64,000 nt of DNA from Mesorhizobium loti (GCA_002356515.1 AP017605.1:7239020-7303019); one strand, 5' to 3'. Positions 32,507 to 42,232 are shown, counted from the stretch's first letter. Numbers and translations: made by a program. The notes: generated by a model not told the origin, from the letters alone.

Positions 32507-32806
32507 ATGAAAACGCTTCGCTCCCACTTTCGAACCGCGACCCTGGCGCTCTGCGCTGCCGGGCTGTTCGCGTCGCAGGCAAGCGCCGCGTCGGTCGCGG
32601 CGTCCGGCCAGGACGATCCGATCGTCGTCGCCGGGAATGACTGCTACGCGATCGGCCAGCAGGTGGCCGAGCAGAATGGCGGAACGTTGGCCAAGGCCTC
32701 GCAATCGACACGCGGTGGCCAGCCGGTCTGCGTCATCGTCGTGCTGGTGCCGGGCAAGGACGGGCAGCGTCCGCGCCGTTCCGAGATCGTCGTTCCGCAG
32801 AACTGA
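32507..32806 (+). CDS. feuN: Small periplasmic protein, FeuN-like
   Basis: 99 aa. The signal peptide (hydrophobic 11-27, cleavage near ASA-ASV) leaves a periplasmic protein of about 70 residues with two cysteines (NDCYAIG and QPVCVIV) and a conserved end DGQRPRRSEIVVP. It precedes a FeuP/FeuQ-like pair by 123 bases. In Sinorhizobium meliloti FeuN is a small periplasmic inhibitor of the FeuPQ system and is needed for viability. The name rests on size, export, position and weak motif memory; direct alignment was not made. Confidence 0.6.
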   Translation: MKTLRSHFRTATLALCAAGLFASQASAASVAASGQDDPIVVAGNDCYAIGQQVAEQNGGTLAKASQSTRGGQPVCVIVVLVPGKDGQRPRRSEIVVPQN

Positions 32807-32929
32807 CCCAATCTTCCATCGTACGGGGGCCACGTTTCCCAGGCCGCGGAATCGGCCTATATCTGCCCAGTCTTCAATCTGCCCAAGTCTTCAATATGAC
32901 CAAGCTCTTCAACAGGTATCGATCTCCGC

Positions 32930-33595
32930 ATGCGTGTACTCGTCGTCGAGGATGACAAGGATCTCAACCGGCAGATAGCGGACGCGCTGGTCGACGCCGG
33001 CTATGTCGTCGACCGCGCCTTTGACGGCGAGGAGGGCCATTTCCTCGGCGACACCGAGCCTTACGACGCTGTCGTTCTCGATATCGGCCTGCCGCAGATG
33101 GACGGCATCAGCGTGGTCGAGCGCTGGCGCCGCGGCGGCCGCAAGATGCCGGTGCTGATCCTGACGGCGCGTGACCGCTGGAGCGACAAGGTCTCCGGCA
33201 TCGATGCCGGCGCGGACGACTATGTCACCAAGCCGTTCCACATCGAGGAGGTGCTCGCCAGGGTAAGGGCGCTGATCCGCCGCGCCGCCGGCCATGCTTC
33301 GTCGGAACTCTCCTGCGGGCCGCTTCGCCTCGACACCAAGGCCTCGAAGGCCGACGTCAATGGCGTGCCGCTGAAGCTGACTTCGCACGAATTCCGCCTG
33401 CTCGCCTATCTGATGCACCATATGGGCGAGGTCGTCTCGCGCACCGAACTGGTCGAACATCTCTACGACCAGGATTTCGACCGCGATTCCAACACCATCG
33501 AGGTGTTTGTCGGGCGGCTGCGCAAGAAGATGGGCATCGACATGATCGAAACCGTGCGTGGCATGGGCTACCGCATGCGCGAGCCGGAGGCGTAA
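32930..33595 (+). CDS. feuP: OmpR-family response regulator, FeuP-like
   Basis: 221 aa DNA-binding response regulator. The receiver has acidic pocket residues in VVEDDKD and phospho-acceptor D51, with K in TKPFH; the C-terminal winged helix ends with FVGRLRKKMGIDMIETVRGMGYRM. The stretch ARDRWSDKVSGIDAGADDYVTKPFH and the tail SRTELVEHLYDQDFDRDSNTIE recall FeuP. FeuP/FeuQ control osmotic adaptation and cyclic glucan export in Sinorhizobium and iron uptake in Rhizobium leguminosarum, where they also adjoin cycHJKL. The kinase gene starts within its end. Confidence 0.85.
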   Translation: MRVLVVEDDKDLNRQIADALVDAGYVVDRAFDGEEGHFLGDTEPYDAVVLDIGLPQMDGISVVERWRRGGRKMPVLILTARDRWSDKVSGIDAGADDYVTKPFHIEEVLARVRALIRRAAGHASSELSCGPLRLDTKASKADVNGVPLKLTSHEFRLLAYLMHHMGEVVSRTELVEHLYDQDFDRDSNTIEVFVGRLRKKMGIDMIETVRGMGYRMREPEA

Positions 33596-35006
33596 CTCGG
33601 AACCGCTCAAAACAACCGCAAGGGCGCCGCTTTCGCTGCGTTTGTGGCCGCGTTCGCTGACGTTCCGCGTCATCGCCTTTTCCACGGTCTGGGCGATCCT
33701 GACCCTTGTCGTCATCTTCACCCTGATCACCACGCTGTATCGCCAAGCCAGCGAGCGCGGCTTCGACAGCCTGTTGTCGGCGCATCTGTTCAACCTGATC
33801 GGGTCCATCGGCATTTCCGACACGGGAGCGCTCACCGGCGCTCCCGACCTTGGCGACCTGCGCTTCTCGGAGCCGAATTCAGGCTGGTACTGGTCGGTCG
33901 AGCCGGCCTCGGAAGGCGTGCATGGCGACCTTCATTCGTCGTCGATGACGAGCAAAATCCCGTCGCCAAGCGTCGCCGAAGTGCCCTTCAATGCCAGCTT
34001 CCAGCGCAGCTATTCGGCCGAAGGCATCGACGGCGAGCAGCTCGAAGTGTTCGAGAGCGAATTCGTGCTCGACGCCAAGAACCGCGCCGCGCGTTTTCGT
34101 GTCATGGGCAACCAGAGCGAACTCGAACAGGAGATCTCCACCTTCCAGCGCCGCCTGCTGACCTATCTCAGCCTGTTCGGCGTCGGCATGATCGCCATCA
34201 ACGCCATCGCCATCCTGCTCGGCCTGCAGCCGCTGCGCCGGGTCCGCAACGCCCTTGCCATGGTGCGCGAAGGCACAGCGCAGCGGCTCGATGGCCGCTT
34301 CCCGGCCGAGATCGAACCATTAGCCAACGAAACCAACGCCTTGATCGAAAACAACAAACGCATCGTCGAGCGTTCGCGAACCCAGGTCGGCAATCTCGCC
34401 CATTCGCTGAAGACGCCGCTGGCCGTGCTGCTCAACGAAGGCCGGGCGCTTGGCGGCGCCAAGGGACAATTGATCGCCGAGCAAGCCGCCTCGATGCAGA
34501 AACAGGTCGACCATTATCTGCAGCGCGCCCGCGTCGCGGCGCAACGCGACAGCGTCGTCTACCGCACGCCGGTGGCGCCGCTGGTGCAGCGCATGGTGCG
34601 GGTCTTGCAGAAGCTCAACCCGCAGACCAGCCTGTCGCTGTCGCTGCCGGCCACCGAGATCGTCTTTGCCGGCGAGCGCGAGGACCTCGAGGAGCTGCTC
34701 GGCAATCTTCTCGAAAATGCGATGAAATGGGCAAAAAGCACAGTGTCGGTCACAGTGGCGCCGTCGGCCGGCAAGGATGACAATCTGTTCGAGATCAGCA
34801 TTGACGACGACGGTCCCGGCATTCCCGAGGACAAGGCACGCGACGCGCTGAAGCGTGGAAGGCGCCTGGACGAGACAAAACCGGGAACAGGTCTGGGGCT
34901 TGCCATTGTCGCCGACCTCGTCAACGAGTATGGAGGCGTTCTCGCGCTCGAACGGTCCGGCTTAGGCGGATTGAAGGCAGTGGTGCGATTGCGGAGCCTT
35001 CAGTGA
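33558..35006 (+). CDS. feuQ: Membrane sensor histidine kinase, FeuQ-like
   Basis: Up to 482 aa. Two transmembrane segments (about residues 36-58 and 200-218) flank a periplasmic sensor domain of about 140 residues. A HAMP-like linker precedes the H-box NLAHSLKTPLAVLLNEG, the N-box LGNLLENAMKWA, DDDGPGIPED and GTGLGLAIVADL. The motif SLKTPL is shared with PhoQ-type kinases. The start is uncertain: GTG 33558 overlaps feuP by 38 bases; TTG 33642 is another option, just before the first membrane segment. The likely FeuN-like inhibitor would act on the periplasmic domain. Confidence 0.82.
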   Translation: MAWATACASRRRNSEPLKTTARAPLSLRLWPRSLTFRVIAFSTVWAILTLVVIFTLITTLYRQASERGFDSLLSAHLFNLIGSIGISDTGALTGAPDLGDLRFSEPNSGWYWSVEPASEGVHGDLHSSSMTSKIPSPSVAEVPFNASFQRSYSAEGIDGEQLEVFESEFVLDAKNRAARFRVMGNQSELEQEISTFQRRLLTYLSLFGVGMIAINAIAILLGLQPLRRVRNALAMVREGTAQRLDGRFPAEIEPLANETNALIENNKRIVERSRTQVGNLAHSLKTPLAVLLNEGRALGGAKGQLIAEQAASMQKQVDHYLQRARVAAQRDSVVYRTPVAPLVQRMVRVLQKLNPQTSLSLSLPATEIVFAGEREDLEELLGNLLENAMKWAKSTVSVTVAPSAGKDDNLFEISIDDDGPGIPEDKARDALKRGRRLDETKPGTGLGLAIVADLVNEYGGVLALERSGLGGLKAVVRLRSLQ

Positions 35007-35069
35007 CGCTTTGTGGGCCAATCGACAGCGGTGGACGGCATATGTTATGGCGGCATATCGATTAATCCC

Positions 35070-35089
35070 GGAGCAATATCAATTGCTCC
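35070..35089. promoter_or_regulatory. Perfect inverted repeat GGAGCAAT-N4-ATTGCTCC
   Basis: Two 8-base perfect arms (35070-35077, 35082-35089) separated by ATCA, in the 206 bases between feuQ and the lipoprotein gene. No T-run follows, so it is more likely an operator or an mRNA hairpin for the lipoprotein gene than a terminator. Confidence 0.4.
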
Positions 35090-35212
35090 TGAGCGGCCGG
35101 CAACGGCCAAATTTCCGACAAATATCAATACTATGGCCACGCCTACTTCTCCGATGACGCGGCCCCCGGCGCATCCATGGCAGGCTCCAACTCAAGAAAA
35201 CCGGTTGTTGGC

Positions 35213-35650
35213 ATGAAGATTCGCGTCGCGCTTGTTTCCGCCCTGCTGGCCTTATCCGGCTGCGGCACCTTGAGCGGCAAGGGCCCAACGCTCGCGCCGA
35301 CACCGGCCTCGACGCCTCCGTCAAGCGGCAAGGTCACCAAGTCTATCATTTCGGCAATGGACGGCGGCCTCATTGGCGGCTCGATCGGCAACGGCCTCAG
35401 TGAATCGGAAAAACGCAGCGCTCTCGAGGCGGAATACAAGGCGCTCGAATATACGACGAGCGGCCAGAAAGTGGCGTGGAAGGGCGATCAGGCATCGCAC
35501 TATGGCGAGGTGGTTCCGGCCCAGCCCTATCGCGTCGGTTCGCAGGATTGCCGCCAGTACACGCAGACGGTCTTCACCGGCGGAGCAGGCGTCACGGCGC
35601 GCGGAACCGCGTGCCGCAACGCCGACGGCAGCTGGACGCCGCTGACCTGA
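35213..35650 (+). CDS. Outer-membrane-type lipoprotein, RT0821/Lpp0805 (17 kDa antigen) family
   Basis: 145 aa lipoprotein. The signal peptide ends with lipobox LSGCG, making the Cys the lipidated residue. The mature part has SIISAMDGGLIGGSIGNGLSESEK (a glycine-zipper-like segment) and a C-terminal beta-rich domain with two cysteines (DCRQYTQTV, TACRNADGSW), matching the family of rickettsial 17 kDa surface antigens. The likely role is structural in the outer membrane. The ATG at 35213 places the lipobox at residue 17; the earlier start at 35177 gives a too-polar N-terminus. Confidence 0.83.
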   Translation: MKIRVALVSALLALSGCGTLSGKGPTLAPTPASTPPSSGKVTKSIISAMDGGLIGGSIGNGLSESEKRSALEAEYKALEYTTSGQKVAWKGDQASHYGEVVPAQPYRVGSQDCRQYTQTVFTGGAGVTARGTACRNADGSWTPLT

Positions 35651-35767
35651 TATCCAGACCGGCTCCGGCCGGTTGATGTCGATCAAGGACGTCAGGCGCG
35701 GCGGCCGTCAAAGCGTCGCAGGATGCTTGTGTTGGCAGGGCAGGGCTCTGTCGTTATTGGAAGAACC

Positions 35768-36907
35768 ATGCTGTTCTGGGTCATAGCCGCAATACTGACG
35801 CTGGGCGCGAGCCTGGCGGTGCTGCTGCCGCTGGCCGGGGGCGCCAAGGGCGCGTCGTCGAGCGGCGAGCATGATCTGGAAGTCTATCGCGATCAACTGT
35901 CCGAGCTTGACCGCGACGCCGCGCGCGGCCTGATCCAGCCTGCGGAAGCGGCCGAGGCCCGCGCCGAAATCGCGCGCCGTATCCTTCGCCTCGACAATGC
36001 CGATACGGCAGGCAAGGCGTCGGCCAGGCCGGCTTCGGTCACCGCACGGCTTGTCGCGACCGTGGCCGTGCTGGCGGTGCCGCTGGTCAGTTGGGGTGTT
36101 TACAGCCGGATCGGCTCGCCCGATCTGCCGGCGCAGCCGCTCAGCGAAAGGCTGGCCAAGAACCCGGCCGACAGTTCGGTCGACGAATTGGTTGCACGGG
36201 CCGAGGCCCACCTCGCCGCCAACCCTTCCGACGGCAGGGGATGGGACGTGCTGGCTCCCGTCTATCTGCGCATGCAGCGCTTTTCCGACGCGGTGACCGC
36301 CTATCGCAACGCCATCCGCCTCGATGGCGACAGCGCTGTTCGCCAGGCCGGCCTCGGCGAGGCGATCGCCGGCGCGGCGGGCGGTATTGTTTCCGCCGAT
36401 GCCCAGGATGCTTTTGAGGCGGCGCTGAAGCTCGATCCGGCCAATGCGAAAGCCAGCTTCTATCTGGCCATGGCTTTGGCGCAGGAGGGGCGAAACAAGG
36501 ACGCGGTGGAGGCCTGGCAGGCAATGCTCGGCACTTTGCCGCCGGGTTCGCCATGGCGCGGCGCCGTCGAACAGGCACTGGCCAAATCCGCCAGCCCCGA
36601 AGTCGCATCCGGCGCGGCCGCGAAAGGTCCCAATGCCGCGGATGTCGACGCCGCGTCCTCTATGTCGCCGCAGGATCGCGAAGCCATGATCAACACAATG
36701 GTCGCCGGCCTCGACGAAAAACTGCGGCAAAATCCGCGTGACCCGGAAGGATGGATGCGGCTCGTTCGTTCCTATGTCGTGCTGGGCAAGGCCGATCAGG
36801 CGCGCGAGGCGCTGGGTCGCGCCATCGCCGTCTTTGGCGCCGGCAGCGACGAAGCCAAGAAATTCACCGCCTTTGCCGCCTCGCTCGGCCTGACGGTGAC
36901 GGAGTAG
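35768..36907 (+). CDS. ccmI: Cytochrome c maturation protein CcmI (CycH)
   Basis: 379 aa membrane protein that delivers apocytochrome to the haem ligation complex. The N-terminal membrane segment ([22 protein letters not shown]), a conserved cytoplasmic loop [32 protein letters not shown] and a second segment near residue 95 are followed by tetratricopeptide repeats ([27 protein letters not shown]) in the periplasm. The first ATG of the membrane segment at 35768 is used. It opens the ccmIEFH operon; the ccmABC and ccmG genes are elsewhere, as usual in rhizobia. Confidence 0.92.
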   Translation: MLFWVIAAILTLGASLAVLLPLAGGAKGASSSGEHDLEVYRDQLSELDRDAARGLIQPAEAAEARAEIARRILRLDNADTAGKASARPASVTARLVATVAVLAVPLVSWGVYSRIGSPDLPAQPLSERLAKNPADSSVDELVARAEAHLAANPSDGRGWDVLAPVYLRMQRFSDAVTAYRNAIRLDGDSAVRQAGLGEAIAGAAGGIVSADAQDAFEAALKLDPANAKASFYLAMALAQEGRNKDAVEAWQAMLGTLPPGSPWRGAVEQALAKSASPEVASGAAAKGPNAADVDAASSMSPQDREAMINTMVAGLDEKLRQNPRDPEGWMRLVRSYVVLGKADQAREALGRAIAVFGAGSDEAKKFTAFAASLGLTVTE

Positions 36908-36915
36908 AACTGGAC

Positions 36916-37359
36916 ATGACGCGCAAGCAGAAACGGTTGTCGGTGATTGTCGGTGGACTGGCTTTCCTAGGCGCCGCCACCGGGCTGACCTTCTACGCGC
37001 TTGGCCAGAAGGCGTCCTATTTCTACATGCCTGCCGACCTCACCACGGCAAGCGTCCAGCCCGGCCAGCGTATCAGGCTCGGCGGGCTGGTCGAAAAAGG
37101 CACGATCCAGCGCGGACAGGGCGCGACGGTCGCCTTTTCGGTCACCGACACGCACAAATCGGTCAAGGTCACCTATACCGGCATCCTGCCCGACCTCTTT
37201 CGCGAGGAGCAGGGCGTCATCACCGAGGGCAGTTTCGGCCCGGACGGCGTCTTTGTTGCCGACAGCGTGCTGGCCAAGCATGATGAGCGCTATATGCCCA
37301 AGGAAGTGGCCGACGGGCTGAAGGCCAAGGGCGTCTGGCAGGAGAGCAAAAGTGAGTGA
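36916..37359 (+). CDS. ccmE: Haem chaperone CcmE (CycJ)
   Basis: 147 aa. A short cytoplasmic N-terminus (MTRKQKR), one membrane anchor (residues 8-28) and a periplasmic beta-barrel. The haem-binding His is in [12 protein letters not shown], the CcmE signature, with the following Tyr. It carries haem covalently and hands it to CcmF. The gene begins 9 bases after ccmI and ends 5 bases before the ccmF ATG. Confidence 0.95.
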   Translation: MTRKQKRLSVIVGGLAFLGAATGLTFYALGQKASYFYMPADLTTASVQPGQRIRLGGLVEKGTIQRGQGATVAFSVTDTHKSVKVTYTGILPDLFREEQGVITEGSFGPDGVFVADSVLAKHDERYMPKEVADGLKAKGVWQESKSE

Positions 37360-37364
37360 GGGGC

Positions 37365-39356
37365 ATGGTTGAGACCGGACATTTCGCGCTGGTCCTGGCG
37401 TTCGCGCTTTCGCTGGTGCAGATGATCGTGCCGCTGTTCGGCGCGCGGCTGAACAACCAGCGCCTGATGGCTGTCGGCGGTCCCGTCGCGATAACCGGCT
37501 TTGCGTTGACGGCGCTGTCCTTCGCAGCACTGGCGACTGCCTACGCCAACTCCGACTTCTCCGTGGCGAGCGTCTGGGAAAACTCGCATTCGCTGCAGCC
37601 GATGATCTACAAGATCACCGGAACCTGGGGCAATCACGAAGGCTCGATGCTGCTCTGGGTGCTGATCCTGACCTTTTTCGGCGCGCTGGTCGCTGCTTTC
37701 GGCTCCAACCTGCCGGCGACGCTGCGCGCCAATGTGCTGGCCGTGCAGGGGGCCATCGGCGCTGCCTTCTTCCTGTTCATCCTGGCGACGTCCAACCCCT
37801 TCATCCGACTCAATCCGGCGCCGATCGAGGGCCGCGACCTCAACCCGGTCCTGCAGGATCTCGGCCTCGCCATTCATCCGCCGCTGCTCTATCTCGGCTA
37901 TGTCGGCTTCTCCATCTGCTTCTCCTTCTCGGTCGCCGCCTTGATCGAGGGCCGCATCGACGCCTCGTGGGCGCGCTGGGTGCGGCCATGGACGCTGGTC
38001 GCCTGGATGTTCCTGACCGGCGGCATCGCCATGGGCTCTTACTGGGCCTATTACGAGCTCGGCTGGGGCGGTTTCTGGTTCTGGGATCCGGTCGAGAACG
38101 CCTCCTTCATGCCGTGGCTGGCGGGCACCGCGCTGCTGCATTCGGCCATCGTCATGGAAAAGCGCTCGGCGCTGAAGATCTGGACGCTGCTGCTCGCTAT
38201 CCTCACCTTTTCGCTGTCGCTGCTCGGTACCTTCCTGGTGCGCTCGGGCGTGCTCACCTCGGTACATGCCTTTGCCACCGATCCAGCGCGCGGCGTCTTC
38301 ATCCTGTGCATCCTGACGCTGTTCATCGGCGGCTCGCTGGCGCTGTTTGCGCTGCGCGCCTCGAGATTGACGGCCGGTGGGCTGTTCCATCCGATCTCGC
38401 GTGAAGGCGCGCTCGTCCTCAACAATCTTTTCCTAACCACGGCGACCGCCACCGTGCTCGTCGGCACACTCTATCCGCTGGCGTTGGAGGCGCTCACCGG
38501 CGACAAGATCTCGGTCGGGGCGCCGTTCTTCGACTTGACCTTCGGCCCGTTGATGCTGCCGCTTCTGGTCCTCGTGCCGTTCGGCCCGCTGCTGGCCTGG
38601 AAGCGCGGTGACATCATTGCCGCATCACAGCGCCTGATGGCGGCCTTCGCGGTGGCGCTGGCGGCAATGTTGGTCACCAGCCTGTTCATCGACGGCGCGT
38701 CGGTGTTCGCCGCCCTCGGCATCGGCCTGGCTGTCTGGCTGGTCGCCGGTGCGCTCACCGACCTTGCCGTCAAGTCCGGCGTCGGATCGGCTGCACCGGC
38801 CGTCATGGTCAGGCGCTTCGCCGGCCTGCCGCGCTCGGTCTTCGGCACGGCATTGGCTCATCTCGGCCTCGGCCTGACCTTGCTCGGCATCGTCGCCACG
38901 CTCTCCTTCGGCACCGAGAAGATCCTCACCATGCGCGCCGGCGAGACGGTGGAATTATCAGGCCATACGCTGCGTTTCGTCGGGCTTTATCCGGCGCAGG
39001 GGCCAAACTACAGCGAGGACCGTGGCCGCTTCGAACTGATCGGCGTCGGCGGCAGTGCCGTCGGCGAAATCAGTTCCGCCAAGCGTTTCTTTCCGGTGCG
39101 GCAGACGACGACGACGGAGTCCGGCATCAAGACCCTCGGTCTTTCCCAGCTCTACATCTCGCTTGGCGACGAAGCCAAGGACGGCTCGGTCGTGGTGCGC
39201 CTCTGGTGGAAGCCACTGGTGACGCTGATCTGGGGCGGCGGCCTGGTGATGATGGCGGGCGCTGCCATGTCGCTGATGGACAGGCGCCTGCGTGTCGGCG
39301 CACCCTCGCGCCGGCGCAAGCAGGCGAGCGCCGCGGGGCCCGCGGTCCTGCCATGA
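37365..39356 (+). CDS. ccmF: Haem lyase subunit CcmF (CycK)
   Basis: 663 aa with about 15 membrane segments. The haem-handling WWD-type motif is in [20 protein letters not shown] near residue 235, with conserved histidines in the flanking segments. It receives haem from CcmE and ligates it to apocytochrome CxxCH motifs. ATG 37365 follows GAGTGAGGGG; the GTG at 37356 is rejected because its spacing is poor. The stop overlaps the ccmH ATG (ATGA). Confidence 0.94.
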   Translation: MVETGHFALVLAFALSLVQMIVPLFGARLNNQRLMAVGGPVAITGFALTALSFAALATAYANSDFSVASVWENSHSLQPMIYKITGTWGNHEGSMLLWVLILTFFGALVAAFGSNLPATLRANVLAVQGAIGAAFFLFILATSNPFIRLNPAPIEGRDLNPVLQDLGLAIHPPLLYLGYVGFSICFSFSVAALIEGRIDASWARWVRPWTLVAWMFLTGGIAMGSYWAYYELGWGGFWFWDPVENASFMPWLAGTALLHSAIVMEKRSALKIWTLLLAILTFSLSLLGTFLVRSGVLTSVHAFATDPARGVFILCILTLFIGGSLALFALRASRLTAGGLFHPISREGALVLNNLFLTTATATVLVGTLYPLALEALTGDKISVGAPFFDLTFGPLMLPLLVLVPFGPLLAWKRGDIIAASQRLMAAFAVALAAMLVTSLFIDGASVFAALGIGLAVWLVAGALTDLAVKSGVGSAAPAVMVRRFAGLPRSVFGTALAHLGLGLTLLGIVATLSFGTEKILTMRAGETVELSGHTLRFVGLYPAQGPNYSEDRGRFELIGVGGSAVGEISSAKRFFPVRQTTTTESGIKTLGLSQLYISLGDEAKDGSVVVRLWWKPLVTLIWGGGLVMMAGAAMSLMDRRLRVGAPSRRRKQASAAGPAVLP

Positions 39357-39814
39357 AGGCAAGGTTCTCCGCCGCGTTGCTTGTCCTGATGCTGGCGCTC
39401 GGCTTTGCCGGCACCGCGCTGGCGGTGAAGCCTGACGAGATGCTGGCCGATCCGGCGCTCGAGGCAAGGGCGCGGGCGCTGTCGGAAGGCCTGCGCTGCA
39501 TGGTCTGCCAGAACCAGTCGATCGACGAATCCGATGCCGATCTTGCCCGCGACCTGCGCATCCTGGTGCGCCAGCGCCTGGTCGCCGGCGATACCGACCA
39601 GCAGGTCATGGACTATGTCGTTTCCCGCTACGGCGAATTCGTGCTGCTGAAGCCGCGCTTCGACCTGCGCAACGCACTGCTTTGGGGCACGCCGGCGATC
39701 CTGCTTTTTGCCGGCGCCATCTTCATTGTGCTTAGCGCGCGGTCGCGTCGCCCGGCATCGACCGCGCTTTCGTCCGACGAGCAGGCGGAGCTGGACAAGA
39801 TGCTGAGAGACTAA
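39353..39814 (+). CDS. ccmH: Cytochrome c maturation thioreductase CcmH (CycL)
   Basis: 153 aa. Signal-anchor, then the redox motif [10 protein letters not shown] (CxxC) about residue 46, a [16 protein letters not shown] helix and a C-terminal membrane segment near residue 110. It keeps apocytochrome cysteines reduced and works with CcmF and CcmI. The start overlaps the ccmF stop by four bases. Its end overlaps the convergent toxin gene by four bases. Confidence 0.95.
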   Translation: MKARFSAALLVLMLALGFAGTALAVKPDEMLADPALEARARALSEGLRCMVCQNQSIDESDADLARDLRILVRQRLVAGDTDQQVMDYVVSRYGEFVLLKPRFDLRNALLWGTPAILLFAGAIFIVLSARSRRPASTALSSDEQAELDKMLRD

Positions 39815-40119
39815 TTCGGCCATTCCACCGGCGGCCAGTCCCGCGACGTGTGGATGACACGCAGGATGACAACGTTTTCGCGGCTGCCGATCGGCCGCAA
39901 CGCATAGGCAATGACGTAAGGCAGGCGGCCGAGGGGCTTCTCATACGTGCCTGTTACCCGACCGGGCCGGCCCGTCGCCATGTCGCCAAGGTTCCGGCCC
40001 GCGTCACGAATGCGATCCGCGAGGTGTCTGGCAGCGGAGGGATTGTCTTGCGCAATGAAGGCGACTTGCCGCTTAATATCGTCCAGTGCGTCCCGCGACC
40101 AGGTGACGAACCGCTTCAC
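39811..40119 (-). CDS. ParE/RelE-type toxin of a toxin-antitoxin pair
   Basis: 102 aa. The order of elements matches RelE/ParE folds: an N-terminal helix [31 protein letters not shown], a central strand region [24 protein letters not shown] and a C-terminal strand [16 protein letters not shown]. ParE-type toxins inhibit gyrase; RelE types cut mRNA. Which one applies is not clear. Its start overlaps the antitoxin stop by four bases (ATGA), a typical antitoxin-first order, and its end overlaps the ccmH stop by four bases. Confidence 0.85.
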   Translation of the reverse strand: MKRFVTWSRDALDDIKRQVAFIAQDNPSAARHLADRIRDAGRNLGDMATGRPGRVTGTYEKPLGRLPYVIAYALRPIGSRENVVILRVIHTSRDWPPVEWPN

Positions 40120-40385
40120 CTATTGCCTCTGCGATTGGCTTCCACGCCTTCGATAACGGCATCGATTTCCGCCATGGCATCGTCGTGGGGCACGACACGG
40201 CCAGCCGACGCATCGGCCATGCCGCGTTTGATGCCTTCGATGATCTCCAGTTCGCGGTCGACATAGGCAGAGACCGCCTCGGCTGCGAGGAAGGATTTGC
40301 TGCGACGGGTATCGGCGGCGATCCTTTCAAGCTTCAGCTTGGTTTCGGACGAGACGCGAATTGTCATGGTGGTGCTGGTCGTCAT
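40116..40385 (-). CDS. Ribbon-helix-helix antitoxin (ParD/CopG-like)
   Basis: 89 aa. The N-terminus TTMTIRVSSETKLKLERIAADTRRSKSFLAAEAVSAYVDRE is a ribbon-helix-helix DNA-binding domain: a beta strand, a helix and a turn. The C-terminal tail (ASAGRVVPHDDAMAEIDAVIEG) should bind and neutralise the toxin. It precedes the toxin gene with a four-base overlap. A dyad at 40405-40416 just upstream is a likely autoregulatory operator. The ATG at 40385 gives the standard N-terminal length. Confidence 0.86.
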   Translation of the reverse strand: MTTSTTMTIRVSSETKLKLERIAADTRRSKSFLAAEAVSAYVDRELEIIEGIKRGMADASAGRVVPHDDAMAEIDAVIEGVEANRRGNR

Positions 40386-40404
40386 GGTGAAAGCCTTGTG
40401 CTGA

Positions 40405-40416
40405 GTTGTGTACAAC
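40405..40416. promoter_or_regulatory. Dyad GTTGT-N2-ACAAC before the antitoxin gene
   Basis: Short inverted repeat with a TGTACA-like core, 20 bases upstream of the antitoxin ATG. Position and symmetry suit a ribbon-helix-helix operator. No binding data. Confidence 0.45.
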
Positions 40417-40580
40417 ATAGGCCAGCAAACGAACGCCAACAAGGATTTGTGCATCCTCGTTGCCGATACATTACCAAAGTTTCATGTGTCGGAAATGGCG
40501 CTGTAATGTGCGCCTCTCTAATTCTCTCTCCTCGAGGATGCCGATCAAGCTGCGTCCGTCTGAAAGAGGATAAGAGACCC

Positions 40581-42134
40581 ATGAATATTGCCCCCAATTC
40601 ATATTCCCGCACCCGCAAGCGTCTTCTGGCCGCCGCCGCTTCCGTCGCCGTCGCCGGCGCGATCGGCGTTGGCGCGCTGACCAGCGGAACCAGCCCTGTT
40701 CTGGCCGATGCCGTGCGTGTCGAGGCGCCACAGGTGCAAGGCTTCGCCGATGTCGTCGAACGCGTTTCGCCGGCCGTGGTCAGCGTCAAGGTGAAGGCAA
40801 AGATCCAGCCGACCGCCGATGATGGCTCCGATGACCAGGACGGCTTCGACAATCTTCCCAACAATCCGCAACTGCGCCGCTTCTTCAAGGAGTTCCGTGG
40901 CTTTGGCGACCAGAACGGTCAGAATGACGACGGTCATCGCCGCTTCGGTCACCGCGACCGCAGCAACAACGACCAGCCGCGCCCGGTGGCGCAGGGTTCC
41001 GGCTTCTTCATTTCCGAGGACGGCTACCTCGTCACCAACAATCACGTAGTCGAGGAAGGCACCGCTTTCACCGTAGTGACCAGTGACGGCAAGGAACTCG
41101 ACGCCAAGCTTGTCGGCACCGATCCGCGCACCGACCTCGCCGTGCTCAAGGTCGATGGCGGTGGCAAGTTCACCTATGTCGATTTCGCCGACGATTCCAA
41201 GGTTCGCGTCGGCGACTGGGTCGTGGCCGTCGGCAACCCGTTCGGTCTCGGCGGCACCGTCACTGCCGGTATCGTCTCGGCGCGTGGCCGCGACATCGGC
41301 GCCGGCCCCTATGACGATTTCCTCCAGATCGACGCCTCGGTCAACCGCGGCAATTCGGGCGGCCCGACCTTCAACCTCAACGGCCAGGTGGTCGGCATCA
41401 ACACGGCGATCTTCTCGCCCTCGGGCGGCAGTGTCGGTATAGCCTTCGACATTCCTGCCTCGACCGCCAAGCAGGTCGTCGAGGACCTGATGAAGAGCGG
41501 TGCGGTGCAGCGCGGCTGGCTCGGCGTCGAAATTCAGCCGGTCACCTCGGACATCGCCGAATCGCTCGGTCTGAAGTCCAACAATGGCGCGTTGGTGTCG
41601 AGCGCCCAGGATGATGGCCCCGGTAAAAAGGCCGGCATTACGGCTGGCGACGTCATCACCCAGGTCGAGGGCAAGGATGTCGCTTCGCCGAAGGAACTCG
41701 CCCGCCTGATCGGCGCCTATTCACCGGGGAAGTCGGTCGACGTCACGGTCTGGCGCGATGGCAAGAGCCAGACGATCAAGGTCGATCTCGGCAAGTTGCC
41801 GGCCAGCGACAAGCAGGCCTCGATCGATCAGCAGCAGCAGCCCGCTGCTCCGGCCAAGCCCGACACGCTGGCCGATCTCGGCCTCACCGTCACCAAGTCC
41901 GAAAACGGCAAGGGTCTTGTGGTGACCGATGTCGATCCCGACAGCGCTGCCGCTGACCGCGGCATCCAGCCGGGCGACATCATCACTGCGGTCAATTCGA
42001 ACGAGGTGAGCGGCACCGACGACGTCACCAAGGCAATGACCGACGCAGTGAAGGCCGGCCGCAAGGCGGTGCTGATGCAGATCACTCGTGACAACAACAA
42101 CCGTTTCGTCGCGCTGCCCGTCGCCAAGGGCTGA
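40581..42134 (+). CDS. degP: Periplasmic serine protease DegP/HtrA (Do-like)
   Basis: 517 aa. The signal sequence (hydrophobic 16-34, end near VLADA) exports it. The trypsin-like domain has H155 (TNNHVV), D185 (DPRTDLAVLKV) and S259 (RGNSGGPTF), then two PDZ domains (GWLGVEIQPVT; ADLGLTVTKSENGKG). A polar linker with DDGSDDQDGFDN precedes the first core. It degrades or refolds misfolded envelope proteins. In Sinorhizobium meliloti, degP1 has the same neighbourhood (cyc genes before, two-component genes after). A strong hairpin at 42233-42264 lies downstream. Confidence 0.95.
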   Translation: MNIAPNSYSRTRKRLLAAAASVAVAGAIGVGALTSGTSPVLADAVRVEAPQVQGFADVVERVSPAVVSVKVKAKIQPTADDGSDDQDGFDNLPNNPQLRRFFKEFRGFGDQNGQNDDGHRRFGHRDRSNNDQPRPVAQGSGFFISEDGYLVTNNHVVEEGTAFTVVTSDGKELDAKLVGTDPRTDLAVLKVDGGGKFTYVDFADDSKVRVGDWVVAVGNPFGLGGTVTAGIVSARGRDIGAGPYDDFLQIDASVNRGNSGGPTFNLNGQVVGINTAIFSPSGGSVGIAFDIPASTAKQVVEDLMKSGAVQRGWLGVEIQPVTSDIAESLGLKSNNGALVSSAQDDGPGKKAGITAGDVITQVEGKDVASPKELARLIGAYSPGKSVDVTVWRDGKSQTIKVDLGKLPASDKQASIDQQQQPAAPAKPDTLADLGLTVTKSENGKGLVVTDVDPDSAAADRGIQPGDIITAVNSNEVSGTDDVTKAMTDAVKAGRKAVLMQITRDNNNRFVALPVAKG

Positions 42135-42232
42135 CAACGACTTTTCCGGTGCTGCGGTTTCAAACACCCCCGAGCCGCCGCATGGGAAAGCATGGAGCCG
42201 GGTACGTTAGTCAGTCATCGTGCTCTCCTCCA

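Noticed and set aside
33558..33595. feuP-feuQ overlap taken as proof of the feuQ start
   Set aside because: The GTG at 33558 is only one option; no ribosome-binding site decides between it and TTG 33642, so the start is left uncertain.
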